From assembly GCA_963920525.1 (NCBI GenBank), contig OY986435.1, positions 220,130,899-220,194,898 on the forward strand: DNA of 64,000 nucleotides, written 5' to 3'. The stretch is from Dichetophora obliterata. Its lineage: Eukaryota > Arthropoda > Insecta > Diptera > Sciomyzidae. Shown in pieces: positions 52,827-64,000 of this stretch. The position numbers and the translations under genes are program-made. Positions within the stretch are counted from its first letter, which is position 1, and every line of letters starts with the position of its first letter. The notes beneath the pieces are model-generated. The model ran no database searches. It worked only from the letters and a program-made list of their open reading frames with translations, and was not told where the DNA came from.

Positions 52827-55550
52827 TTGTGCATACCTACAGCTCAAGGCCTTTCTTATGATATTTTTGAAAAAATTGTTGAGAAGATGTGGCATATATA
52901 GATCCAATTGTGCTTCTTCTTAGCCTTATCGAGAAGTGCTTTCAAGAGGTGTTTTGATAAACTACTTCTGGAAGATATTCAATTAGCATTTAAATTCAAT
53001 AAACATAAAAAAGTGCATATAAAAGCAATATACATTATATTTATTTTTCATGGAATTTTTAAACAACAAAAACCCAGCCACTTCCAACACCAAAATGCTG
53101 TAAAAATTGGAAAAAGGGAGATACTTCACTTGGGATTTTTTAAACCCCCAACAAAACCCAAACATTTCTCATTTCCAATACCAAAATCGCGAGACAATCG
53201 GGAAAAGTGATATTTTTCGTGGAATTTTTTAAGCACCCCTAACCATTCCATGGTTTGCCTTCTTAAAGTTCTGCTAGAAAACACCAACTAGAATCCTTTC
53301 ATTGAAGGGCTCAAAGAAATCATCCATTGAAAAAATTCTGGAAGCACTTCTAGAGAAGACTAAGGAAAGTATTTCTTCCAATGACATGCATATGTTAAAA
53401 GAATGCCGTCTGGGTATGAAAGTGAAAGAGATGGAATTCAAGACTTTCCCTTCCACTTTACCTTCTTTTGGAAGCACTTTTTTGCTGGGATTTCGAGTGT
53501 TTCTGTATCGTTTGTAGATTTGTTGGAATAAGGGGACCCTTACAGAAATAAATACGCAGAAGATTAACTATTTGCTTATGACTAGGCTTGATTTGACTCT
53601 AACGTAATTATCACTTGACTCTCTCTCTCTGACATAGTTCTGGCATTATTTTGCATTCATTCAGGTGTGCAATATCAATATCAAACTTTCTGTGTATTCA
53701 ACATAATATTAACTAATGGACTGTTCCATATTAATTCCACAATTTTACTTTAAATTGAATCTTATTTGACTTTGACTTGACTCTAATTTGATTCTGTTTT
53801 GACTCTTAATTAATTCTTATTTAACTCCAACCTGTACTCTGACTTGCATTATATTAATTTTGACTTGAATTAAATATTGGCTATAATTTTAACTTACATT
53901 GAAACTAAACTTTTTACTTAAATTTTTAATTAAATTTTAGATTAAAATTTCGAATTAAAAATTATTTTCTTAGATTATTTTTACTAGAATTATGTCTACT
54001 ATTTTGACTGAAAGCATTTTCGTTTGATGCTAAACTTAAGCTTGTATTTTGATTTGAATTTTGACCTGATCTTTGAGTTAAATTTTAACATGAAATTTAA
54101 TTGGTATTTGAATATTTTTTAACTGTTGTTTGGATTATTATTTGGTTTTTGAGTTTGGCTTGGAATTTTTGTTTAAATTTGACTAAAGTTTTAAACTAAA
54201 TTTTGACTTAGAATTTTACTTGGAAATTTTTTACTTCTGTCTATTGACATTGACTACTTAAAATACTTTCTCATTTTCCGTCCATACTTTATTAAATGAT
54301 TAAGAAAGAGAACACAGTTGCAGTTAATATTAAATTTCAATGAAATGTTATTTTCCAAAAAACAAAGTTTTATTTCATTAATAAAAAATCATCACGAACT
54401 ACACAAAGTAGAAGAAGGTTGTTATAACCTCCTGCCGATTATTACTCTGAGTTAGCATCTGAGAAATGTTAATAAAATATTTTCTCCATAACGATTATGT
54501 GACTACTACTCTTTCCGCTAAACGCTTCTCTGATGTTATCACAAAGATACTTATTTTCATTGCTAACTGTGAAAATGCAAAAAAAAAAAAAAAGTTAAAA
54601 AAAAATTAAATGAAAACAACTGCGTTAACTCTAGCTTGCTCGCTACAAACAGCAGTTTTTGTTCATTTCCAACTTTGTGAAGTTTTCGCAAAGACTCAAA
54701 AAGTAGGCAAATTTCACATGAGCTTCCTTATAACATGATGTCAAGCTGTAAAAAGTTGGGGGAATGTCAGTATATCTGAGCATTTAAAAAAAAATAAAAT
54801 TAAGAAATGTTGGTGCCTTTCTAACTCTCACCAAACGGGAGTTTATACACAAACGTAGCACATCATAGCATCGTCTATGTATGAAGTTTATACTTTTTGA
54901 TATTCTGCTGATGCAGGGACATTTATATAACTGCACCCAAATAAAAGCAAATTTAATTTAATCAGCAACAGTGAGGAGCGTAGCGTCTCTGAATGGAGTT
55001 CGCGTACGGCAGTTTGTTATGTATGTAAAAGTAAATAAAAATACAGTAAATGCGAGTATACTTTTAAGTGTGTATGTGTGCGTTAAGTGCTAATGACGTT
55101 TGTTTTTTCCATTAAAGTAGGTGCTTTTCTCTGCAATGGCAACACGTATTTCGTAATTATGGGATGAAAAGTATTTTTTAAATCAAAATAAAATTTAAAC
55201 ATTTTTTAAGCTATTTGAAGTAAAGAAAATTGATTATAGTCGAAAATTCTATAAAGAGCATTCCACGTAAAAGAGGAAAATGAGATAAATTTTGGCATTT
55301 AATTAAAAAAAAAAATGGCCATTTCAGCCCTTGCAAGGAATTTGACCTAGCTTCTATTGATCAATTGTGTTGTACGTGTTATTAAATGTTTGATCACAAA
55401 TGACCGAGAACTGGACCTACGTGTTTTATGTCGACTCCGAACGGCTTGTGTTCTCAAGAAGCTTTACATGTCAGTTTTTACTCTCTGAGGTTTGCCATTG
55501 TCTGCAGAGAGGTGACGAACGAACAGAAAAATTAATTCAATTGAAAAAAC
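52827..55550. other. Intergenic, with decayed simple repeats
   Basis: 53075-53225 holds two diverged copies of a ~75-bp unit (CCAA.ACCAAAAT...GGAATTTTTTAA.C). 53560-54240 is dominated by degenerate TTGACTT(GAA/CTAA) motifs, looking like an old minisatellite. Nothing else is recognised; no gene. Confidence 0.5.
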
Positions 55551-55554
55551 TTTC

Positions 55555-55636
55555 TGTCTGAGCTGGAATTGAACCTGGGCTACCGCGGTTTTTTAGCTTA
55601 GGGGCCACGCACTCTACCCACTAGGCTACGACCGCC
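55555..55636 (-). repeat. tRNA-like SINE head
   Basis: On the minus strand GGCGGTCGTAGCCTAGTGGG TAGAG is A-box-like, and CCCAGGTTCAATTCCAGCT is B-box-like about 40 bp further on. Differs from the 14765 and 59041 tRNA-like sequences. An intact cloverleaf is not convincing, so a tRNA gene is not called. Confidence 0.65.
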
Positions 55637-56125
55637 ATTTAATTAATTATTTTTAATTTGATCAAAAGCTATAACTAAATGAAAATACTTTACAGTCTTT
55701 ATACTTTATTAATCTGTAAAAAAATTGGAAAAAATTCCTCAAAAAATCCCTTTTTGTGTATGGCAAATTTTGTTTAATACAAAGTTTCTAGGGCGTAAAA
55801 TTATTATGTTTGCAGCATTGTTTTCGGCCATTCTGTCAACTGTAGAAATCTGGCGCATGTCATCTATAGAAAGCTTGAAAAAAAATTAATTTTTTATATA
55901 GAAACAAAGCGAAAAGGTCTGTTGGTTTTTATGTATTTCTTCTTTGAGCAGATGCATGTCCCAGCAGTCACGCGAAAATATATAGAAGTTTTCCTCACCT
56001 GAAAGACTAACTGGTCTCTTTATGGGTCAATTTGACCCTTTTATCGAGAAAATCAAAAAGTATCCTTTAAAAAATGATATTTAAGGATTAAAATATTCTA
56101 CGAAAATGTTTGCCGAAAAATTTCA

Positions 56126-56287
56126 GTGGGGGTCAGCAAAGACACCAATATTGTAAATAAAGCTCTTTACGCTTAATTAGTAAAATTCGAGTTCGGCCGT
56201 TAGTAAATTTCGAGTGGGGGTCACCAAAGACACCAATATTGTAAATAAAGCTCTTTACGCTTAATTAGTAAAATTCGAGTTCGGCCG
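56126..56287 (+). repeat. 88-bp tandem duplication in the left end
   Basis: GTGGGGGTCA.CAAAGACACC through GAGTTCGGCCG occurs at 56126-56199 and again at 56214-56287. The first copy overlaps the inner TIR; the right TIR has only one. Confidence 0.9.
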
Positions 56288-56472
56288 GGCCAAACACTGA
56301 GTTCTCGCGTCTAGTAAGCTGTTACTTACAAATCGGGTGTGATATTTATTAAAATTAATAATAAAAAATAAAAGAAAAAAATCAAGCATAATTGAGCTAC
56401 TAAGCAGTACATATCGGGTGTGATTTTTACTAAAATTAATATAAAAAAAGAACAATTGAAGCTTAAAAAAGC

Positions 56473-58215
56473 ATGGCGGATTCAGTTTGCAAATTAAGAG
56501 ATTGGTTTTGTTTTATTTGTGGACATTTTACGCACCATCAAAGCAGAAGAGAGATATTCCCTACAATTGAAGAACCATATTTTCTTTTCCTTGGAATACG
56601 ATATTTATCTGAAGCTTGGATACCAAAAACTGTATGTACTACCTGCGAAAGTGGTCTTTTGTCCTGGTACAAAGGCGGTACTAAGGCGCTGCCATTTTCT
56701 GCGCCTATTACATGGATTGAACCTGAAGATCACAAGTCAGATACATGCTATTTCTGCGTAAATTACAAATTTGGTAGAAGCCAAAGGAACTACGCAAAAA
56801 TGACATACGAAGCAACAAATAATGTCATTTTACCAGAAGTGCGCTGTGAAGGTGTTCCGGTGCCTCAACCGCCTACACAGACATTTTCGGCCAATATGAC
56901 ATACGCCAATACAGAAATAACATCGGCGGTTGAAAACATATCAGATATAAGTTACTTGCCTCTTGATTGCTTAAACATATGTCCTAATTTGATAGACCAA
57001 GCTTATTTTGAAGATCTTGTAAGAGATTTAGGACTAACAAAAGAGAAAGCTGAAATATTATGTTCCAGATTGAAAAACAGGAATTTGATAAAAGCCGATG
57101 TAAAAGTTACATCGCCAAGAAAAAGACACGCTGATCTGGAAAGTTATTTTAAGAAATCAGAAGAACTTGTATATTGTTGCAGTATTGAAGAGGTTCTAAA
57201 ATATCTAAAGCTTCCACTGGACTCTTCCGCTTGGCGACTATTTATAGATAGTTCAAAACACAGTTTAAAAGCAGTTTTACTGCACAATGGAAATCAGCAT
57301 CCATCAATACCGGTTGCGTATTCCACAAAAAAGGAGGAAACATACGAAAACATTTCAAATCTCTTGAATAAGATTGAATACTATAAATATAAATGGGAAG
57401 TATGCGCAGACTTCAAAATGATTGCAATATTCACTGGAATGCAAACAGGATACGCAAAACATATGTGCTTTCTTTGTAAATGGGATTCACGTGCTACCAG
57501 CAGCCATTATCATATTAAATATTTCGAAGAACGTAAAGAAAATATTATTGGTGACTTAAATGTAATCCATGAACCCAAATTATTGATCCCAAAAGATAAG
57601 GCCATACTTCCACCGCTGCATATTAAGTTGGGCTTGGTGAAAAATTTTATTAAAAGCTTAAATACACAAGGAAATGCTTTCAAACGCATTCAAACAATTT
57701 TCCCCAGATTATCTGCAGCAAAATTACAAGAAGGTAAAATACGGTTTTAAGAAATAATTTATTACATTTAATGTAAATTACCTTTTCTAGGAATGCTCGT
57801 TGGACCCGATATAAGAAAATTATTACAAGATGAAGAATTTTATGGTCATCTGTCGGATATGCAAAAGACAGCATTTGACTTTATGCAGCTGGTTATATCA
57901 GAATTCCTTGGAAACTCAAAAGCACAAAACTGTGCAGAAAATATTGAAAACATGCTAATCGGTTTTAACAATATTGGCGTTAAGATGTCACTAAAGCTGC
58001 ATTTTCTGAACTCTCATCTAAATTTTTTCAAAGAAAACCTTGGAGCGGTTTCAGATGAACACGGTGAAAGGTTTCATCAGGATATAAAGGTATTGGAAGA
58101 AAGATTCAAAGGGAAATCCCAAAGTGTAATGCTTGCTGAATACGTATGGGGCTTGTACAGAAACCTTGACCCATCGGAACACTCACGTCAAGCTAAATAC
58201 AGGAAAGCATATTAA
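56473..58215 (+). CDS. Putative DDE-type transposase, two exons, 561 residues
   Basis: Exon 1 is 56473-57733 and exon 2 is 57791-58215. The 57-bp intron (57734-57790) starts GTAAAA and ends TTTTCTAG, and splicing restores the frame (LQE-G-MLVGPD). The N-terminal third has three C-x2-C pairs (13/16, 55/58, 92/95), likely zinc-binding. The middle has FIDSSKHSLKAVLLHN (D259) like an RNase H first strand, then VCADFKMIAIF (D313), MCFLCKWDS (C332, C335) and LPPLHIKLGLVKNFIK. Exon 2 has MSLKLHFLNSHL and SDEHGERFHQD (E510 or E513). D259, D313 and E510/513 are candidate catalytic residues. From memory, high-copy uncharacterised arthropod and hydra proteins share these motifs; I do not know a superfamily name. 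It presumably moves this element. No stop or frameshift seen. Confidence 0.75.
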
Positions 58216-58539
58216 GATTAATCTTTAATCCATTGTCATACTACTGCTATTTCCCAATTCCCTTTTAAAATTTGACGCAAAAAATAAATATGTACATACT
58301 ATAATAAACCACTATTAAAACAAAATTACATATAATTTTTTTATAGAAGTTGGTAAGTAATTTACTAATTAAGCGTAAAGAGCTTTATTTACAATATTGG
58401 TGTCTTTGGTGACCCCCACTGAAATTTTTCGGCAAACATTTTCGTGGAATATTTTAATCCTTAAATGTCCTTTTTTAAAGGATATTTTTTGATTTTCTCG
58501 ATAAAAGGGTCAAATTGACCCATAAAAAGACCAGTTAGA

Positions 58540-59040
58540 GGGTTAAGATCTTCTACAAAAATAATCCTCATACAATTCCACAATACAACTCTGATCATAA
58601 GAATTCTCTCAGACATTAACTTACAGCATTTTTTTTATATAGTATAATGCTCCCTTCGACCAAAAAATTAAAACTTTAACCCACTGCAAAAAAAAACTCA
58701 GACGTGCTGGACCATAAGTTTGTTCTACAAAAATGATCTACTCAACATACCCTTTCAGAATTATAGGGTCGCTATTCTGTTCCAAAAATGCTGTTGGACT
58801 GTGTAGTTAAGGCGATCATATTATGCTGTTAAGACTGTTTTAAATGTGTCCCAGTAGTCACGTTGAATAGCCTGATCTTATTTCAATGCCGTTGTGTGGA
58901 GCTGAATTGACTTTTCTGACCCAAATTGAATTAGTTAAAGCTTCTTTATGTCTAACTTGAGTGTTTAATGGCTGTAAATGTCCACACTTACCACTATTTT
59001 AAATCCTAAGGCGATAAATGAAATAATCATGACCTTTGAC
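58540..59040. other. Intergenic
   Basis: No gene. Holds one copy of a TGTCCCAGTAGTCAC motif (58848-58862) that recurs in this part of the window. Confidence 0.4.
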
Positions 59041-59112
59041 GGCCTCGATAGTCTAGTAGTAGCGCGTTTGATTGTTACCCAGGGGTCCCGGGTTCGAATC
59101 CTGGCTGTGCCG
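59041..59112 (+). repeat. 72-nt tRNA-like sequence (tRNA pseudogene or SINE head)
   Basis: GGCCTCGATAGTCTAGTAGT is A-box-like and GGGTTCGAATCCTGG is a strong B box. The T arm pairs (CCGGG / CCTGG) and the length suits a tRNA. The acceptor stem pairs only partly (GGCCTCG / CTGTGCC) and no anticodon stem forms, so a functional tRNA is unlikely. Confidence 0.6.
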
Positions 59113-62100
59113 TGTTCAATTGATGCAGAAATCCACGCATGCAGAGACACCATTTATAACAGTAAAATAATAGTAAAACAATAATTAAAATTCCTAGGAA
59201 CAGGAATTGAATGTTAAACCTAAGGATATGGTTGGGCAAAATATAAACGCAGAAGCCAACTCAGGTACTGCAAGTTACTCTCAACGCGTCTTATGTAAAG
59301 GAAATCTCAAAATGAAAAAGAGGAAAACGAAGAATAAATTGTTTTTAAGATCGACTTCGCTCAATAGAGCAGAGTTTTTCGCCACATAAGAGACTGATGT
59401 GTCTTATTATACGAGTACAACTGTTGAGGTAAAATTTTACCAATTTGAAGAAAAGTCAACATTTTCTTTAAACAGTAGCGTTAGAGAACATTTTGTTTTT
59501 CGTAGTTTCTAATTTATTTTTTATGCTTTACAGAAAATTATATAAATAACTACATTAATTGGGTTATATATTTTACATATTTTAATTTGTCCCGCAAGTC
59601 ACAAAGACCTGTCCCAGTAGTCACTATTAGCAGCATTTTTCTACAAAGGAAAGCATAATAATTCTTTATTAAAATGGAAGCTTTAGTATATGTTTTAAAA
59701 CACAATAGGAGCTGACTTTAATATTTAAATGGTATGGCTAAAATTCTTCTTTGAGTTTTCAAAGTTAGATGAGTGGAACTATTCCGTTTTTCAGCAATCA
59801 CTCTCATTCAAATAATATTAGTACAAAATATAGAAACTGCTTTGCTTTTGTTTTAAATGAATATCACACAATATTCACTTATATCTGTCTTAAAATATAT
59901 TTTACTGTTATATAAGTTATGATAACATCGTTATAACTCATATTACTCATAGTTGATCAAATTGTGAAGTCAAATGTCGTAGTAGTCACAATGGAATGCC
60001 CCATAACAAATATTTTTCAGGCCAACTTTGAAATTTTGTTCAATTTTAGAAGTAGATATGACAAGCTTAAAATATCTTATCACAATTATTCAATATCTTT
60101 TAAGTCCAAACGCGTTACTTTAGTCTATAAGTCTAAAAAAATCTACACAAAAATTATATTAATCGACAGAGTTGGCGCATTAGGCTTACAGAAAATTGTT
60201 ATAGCAACAACGACTAAACAACAACAAAAAATCAATCGACTATAATGTCAGCATGCTTGGATTTATTGCTACTCGAACAAATGACAAAGATTTCGATTCT
60301 TTCAAATAGAGCCATTCGAATTTCCGTCATTGCTCGCATGCTACAATTTTAAAATACCACAAGAAGAAAAAAAACCATAGCAGCAGTAAAACGATGACGT
60401 TGATAAAACTGCAATGCGTTGGCAACACAAGCAGCCAGAACAGCAATACACAAAGGCAACCTCAGTATTGCTACTGACCCTAATCCTAATGCAACGCTAA
60501 CAATTGACCTTTTAATGCTGATTGTACAAAAATCCAAATAAATAAAAATAAAACACGAAATAAAAAAGTAGCACAAAAAGCTCTTTTGTGTGCGTTCGCC
60601 TCGAATTTGTGAAAAATTCAAGAAATAACCAAGAACTAAATTAAGAAAAAAGGAAGAAAATGGCAAATAACTATAAAGGAATATTTAAGATAAAAATGTT
60701 ATTTTTTTCGAAAAACTATTAGAATTCACACGGAAATAAGTTCAAGTGTTTAATTTGAATTTTCCTTTTCTGTGCGCTTATCCAAGAGATTTAATTTAAA
60801 CAATCTTCGTTTAAACATAAAAACTCTTTATCAGCTACAGTAGAGTGTAAAAATATTACAACTTTGGCTAAAGCATTGGAAGATAAATGTAGTAGGATAA
60901 CAGTTGGTTGGTAGATTTTAAGCACACCATCAAGGATTTGGTTAATTAAATGCAAATGAGAACGTCGAATGAATGACGTAGCTTAAACTAAGCTCTGGGA
61001 ATGGACAAGAAAAAATGTTTTCAGCAACCGCGTGTCCTACGCAAAAAATAGCTCAGTAGCCAGCCACTCTTGCATGACTTAACAATTTTTTTTTTATTTT
61101 TATTCCTTTTACATCTAAAAATGCGCATAACTTTAAATGTGTATGCATAAATTAAAAGCATGTAAACTTTTACCAGGTGCGGATCCATCGGGGGTGAAAA
61201 GAAGGAAAGCCCCCCAAGATTTCAAATTGTATTTAGAAAAATATTTTAATATATGAAGCGTCGTCGCGAATAACGTTGCAAGCGATAAAATTATATGTTT
61301 TCTGGAATTGAAAAAAAAAAACGATTTAAGTGGCGCGCTTTGAGCCATTTGATCTCAATTTTCTCTTTATTGGTGTAAGAATTGTAAAGCAATTTGCCTC
61401 TAAATAAAAAAAATAAAAATATCCAGATCCAAGTCAGAGCATTTTGAATGGTAGTAAGTAAAAAAAAAACATGTTTGATTCGTTTGTAGCTTACAACAGT
61501 TTTCGCGGCGACGCTTCATTTAAGTACATACATATTTTTAGATGATCAACAAAAATCAAATAGAACGTTTATGGTTCAAGCCGTGCGCAATCCCTGTCAT
61601 TATTGCAAGTTATGCTTGTAGCTTGCTGACATGATATGGCGCTGACCGCTTTAGTCTTTCTTTTTCGAACATTAAAAAATTATTGGTTTTTCGTCCAACT
61701 GAACAAAAAACATGAATTCCTTAACAAAGATTCCATTAAAAATAGCATAAATCAAGTAAATTAAGTATGTAATAAGAAAGCACCCCTCTATCGAACTGGC
61801 TCAGAGAGGAGAATTGAAAAAATATGATGGCAAACATTAACGCACCAAAATTTTGAATAGATGGGAGCTCATCTTCCCTCCCCAGTTTTTAGTAAAAAAT
61901 AGCATATTTCTTTAAACAATTTTTTAAAATCTAATCAATCAATGGAATAGAAAAGTATCGGCATGATGATGTATAATAAAAACTTTTATAACGTTGTTTC
62001 CAATCAGTATCTAGCTAGCTACAGAAGGTCCTTTAAAGCAATATATTTCTGAAAATTAATTTCATCGCAATAATAACACTGTAGTTAAAATTTTAACTTT

Positions 62101-62201
62101 TGAAAAGACTCACAAAAACGACGAGACACGTAAACTTTATTTTCGGTCGTAGAATTTAGTTGCATACTCGATTTTCCCAATCAGGTAAAATCTAGAGACA
62201 T
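59113..62201. other. Intergenic AT-rich sequence
   Basis: No gene recognised. TGTCCC-type motifs recur at 59588, 59610 and 59975. CAGGTGCGGATCCATCGGGG near 61178 looks like a DNA-element end without a partner. Confidence 0.4.
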
Positions 62202-62204
62202 TTA

Positions 62205-62590
62205 AAGGGCTTACGCACTAGCGAACTTGTTCGTCGAACAAAATGCCGTGGCAAACCTGTCGAAAAAGCTAGCGTTCAAATTGAACGAACATGTTTGTCG
62301 AGCATGCGATTTTTTCTTGTTTTTCGCCATCATTTTGCTATAGATATTGATAACGCAGCAACATGAACAATAAAGAATTTCATTTTCGCTACAGAATTTC
62401 ATTAGATATGACGCTTACGTTCAAATCATAGAACAAGTTCGTCGAGCAACTCTTGTTCGACGGAAAAAATCAAAAATTTTTGCCAACAAGCCAACAGGTT
62501 CGACGAACTGTCGAAGTAGCTTCTTAACTAGCGAACTGGCTCGAACATGGCCGCCGCTCGACGAACCTGCTTGCTGATGTGTAAGCCCTT
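62205..62590. mobile_element. Harbinger-like MITE, TTA target duplication
   Basis: AAGGGCTTACGCACTAGC at 62205 and the inverse of TGATGTGTAAGCCCTT ending at 62590 are imperfect TIRs, flanked by TTA on both sides. Length 386 bp. The interior repeats the palindromic core TTCGTCGAAC/GTTCGACGAA at least eight times. Non-coding. Confidence 0.82.
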
Positions 62591-62593
62591 TTA

Positions 62594-64000
62594 GATTTTT
62601 GATATTTGACCTTCAAATTCAAAAAGTTAAAAAACAAGTTAAAAAATTTGTATATTTTTTAAAAATTACCTTTTACTGTCTTTTCAAAAATACATCAAAC
62701 GTGAAAATCGAGTTAGCCTTGTTGAATCTATGATTTTTAAAAAAATTAGCTATTTCGTTTTTCCCTTCATTTTGACCAAATTTGAATGTTGAACGTTAAA
62801 CTTAAAAAAAAAATCTTAAAATTTTTTACTCAAATTAGTGTTTTTTTTTCATAGAAAAATTAAATTCTGAAAGTTAAAGCAAAAGTTTTTAAGTTGTGGT
62901 CTCCAAAAATAAGAAAAATATATAGCATATATAAATATAAACATCTATTTAAAATTTGTTCTCGACATGACGCTTTAGAACTTTTTGTAATAGGTCAATT
63001 CTTGAATAGAGTCATGCTACCAAATAATTATTGATCCACTTCATACTTTTTCCGGTACAAAAAATTTTAAAAAATTTGTTATTTTTAAGGACACTCAGGA
63101 GTAGACAATTGAGTTGATATCAAAATTAAATTTTATAAAAATTAAGATCAAAAATTCATTTAACCGCTGATTTGGCCCATATTTAAAACGATATTTACGA
63201 TTTTGTTTAATTATGCCATTTTGAAGGACCTTCAAGAACAGGACTTCATATGCAAAAAAGTTAATAAAATTAATATTCGGCTAAATATCTAGCACTCCAG
63301 ATAATAATCATTGCTGATAACATAATTCTTCTGTAAAATTTTTGTCATATTTGAGGGCATTTGAGCTCTATTTGATGCTCTTTTATATCTTTGTGCTTAC
63401 CGAAGCAGTTTTGAGATTTTTCATAAAATAATTTTTTAAAAATTGTTCCTGCTTTTCAGAATAAACTGGGAAAGGAAGATGCAATTAGATCGAAACAAAC
63501 AATTTGTATTTTACATGTTTGTTACAATACCCTTTGAATGATTCCCGAGCCAAATCGATACTACAACTTTTGAAATTCTTTTTGGCCTAATGTGCAGCAT
63601 CCACATATTTTATATCAGTCTAGTGCAATCTGCTAAGGACTAGTGCAAGTGATTAGAAAACAATTTTGCGTTTTCCTTCTGAGGGAAAATATAATTCTCT
63701 AAAATAAAAGTGACCAATTCAAAGCGCTGAACGTTCTTTTTCATTACTATCTTGCATTAAAACCTGGTTTCGAACTGCAATGCTTGAAAAAACATTAGTT
63801 GGTTTGGCGTTGCTTCATATTCACTACGACATAGCTTTAAATCCAAAGGGTTTTCAAAAATAGGAAACTTTAGAATTGTACTATGAAGTAAATAACAAAC
63901 CGAAATATTTGTAGTACGATAAAAAAACAAAGCCCAATTTTAAGTGATGAAATAATAACATGTGTGAATTTATTTAAAAATATTAATAAATTAGTTTTTT
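62594..64000. other. Intergenic AT-rich sequence to the window end
   Basis: Long A/T runs and short ORFs only. No feature recognised. Confidence 0.45.

Larger units (their letters stand above)
56010..58535 (+). mobile_element. DNA transposon of unrecognised superfamily, ~175-bp TIRs
   Basis: ACTGGTCT.TTTATGGGTCAA at 56010 is repeated inverted ending at 58535. The inverted match extends to about 56184 and 58361. TA lies outside both ends. On the right the palindromic extension CTAACTGG is followed by a TTAA at 58543, so a TTAA-flanked terminus is an alternative. The TIRs carry GGGTCAA.TTGACCC palindromes. One two-exon gene fills the interior. The left side also has an 88-bp tandem duplication. 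TIRs and ORF are well preserved, which suggests recent activity. Confidence 0.88.

Noticed and set aside
59041..59112. Functional tRNA gene
   Set aside because: The B box and length fit, but the acceptor stem is imperfect and no anticodon stem forms.

Overview
This window is eukaryotic, AT-rich and packed with transposable elements (TEs). I found no convincing host protein gene. The element families point to an insect, most likely a higher fly (Diptera): mariner and DD41D 'rosa'-type transposases, a Gypsy-type LTR element with a tRNA-Lys-like primer site, APE-type LINEs and tRNA-headed SINE-like pieces. A tephritid-like fly is my inference from family content only. It looks like intergenic or heterochromatin-edge DNA built by repeated insertion.

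Layout. 1-1200 is a foldback element. 2178-3475, 4198-4635 and 5380-6319 are non-autonomous elements with terminal inverted repeats (TIRs). 8611-10220 is a Tc1 element with ~205-bp TIRs and a frameshifted DD34E transposase. 11058-13212 is a decayed transposase-like gene split by a hAT-like element (11500-12794) with an 8-bp target duplication. 13263-14396 is mariner copy 1. 14765-16870 holds a tRNA-like SINE head and hAT/BED-finger debris. 16929-27047 is a complete LTR retrotransposon on the minus strand (LTR-PBS-gag-pol-ORF3-PPT-LTR) with AGGT target duplication. 28444-29376 is an internally deleted DD41D element, and 31743-33027 is mariner copy 2. 34854-35438 is a Harbinger-like MITE, 35672-36262 a hAT C-terminal fragment, and 36429-39408 a LINE (LINE-A) with an intact endonuclease-RT ORF. 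41207-45520 is a graveyard of hAT, Tc1, RTE-like, DD41D and RING-finger pseudogenes. 46317-46452 is a near-perfect hairpin. 46867-52826 is a three-level nest: DD41D element inside LINE-B inside LINE-A copy 2. 56010-58535 is a DNA transposon with ~175-bp TIRs and an apparently intact, one-intron 561-aa protein of a family I cannot name. 62205-62590 is a TTA-flanked MITE.

The best candidates for poorly described biology are four. (1) The 56010-58535 transposon and its zinc-rich DDE-like protein. (2) The third ORF of the LTR element, which lacks env features and carries an Ala-rich 33-bp repeat array related to one inside pol. (3) The 58-bp-arm hairpin. (4) The 84-bp LTR repeat that differs in copy number (7 versus 1) between the two LTRs of one insertion. 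Most other coding sequence is broken, and the breaks are recorded entry by entry. All calls come from reading the sequence; no database search was run.
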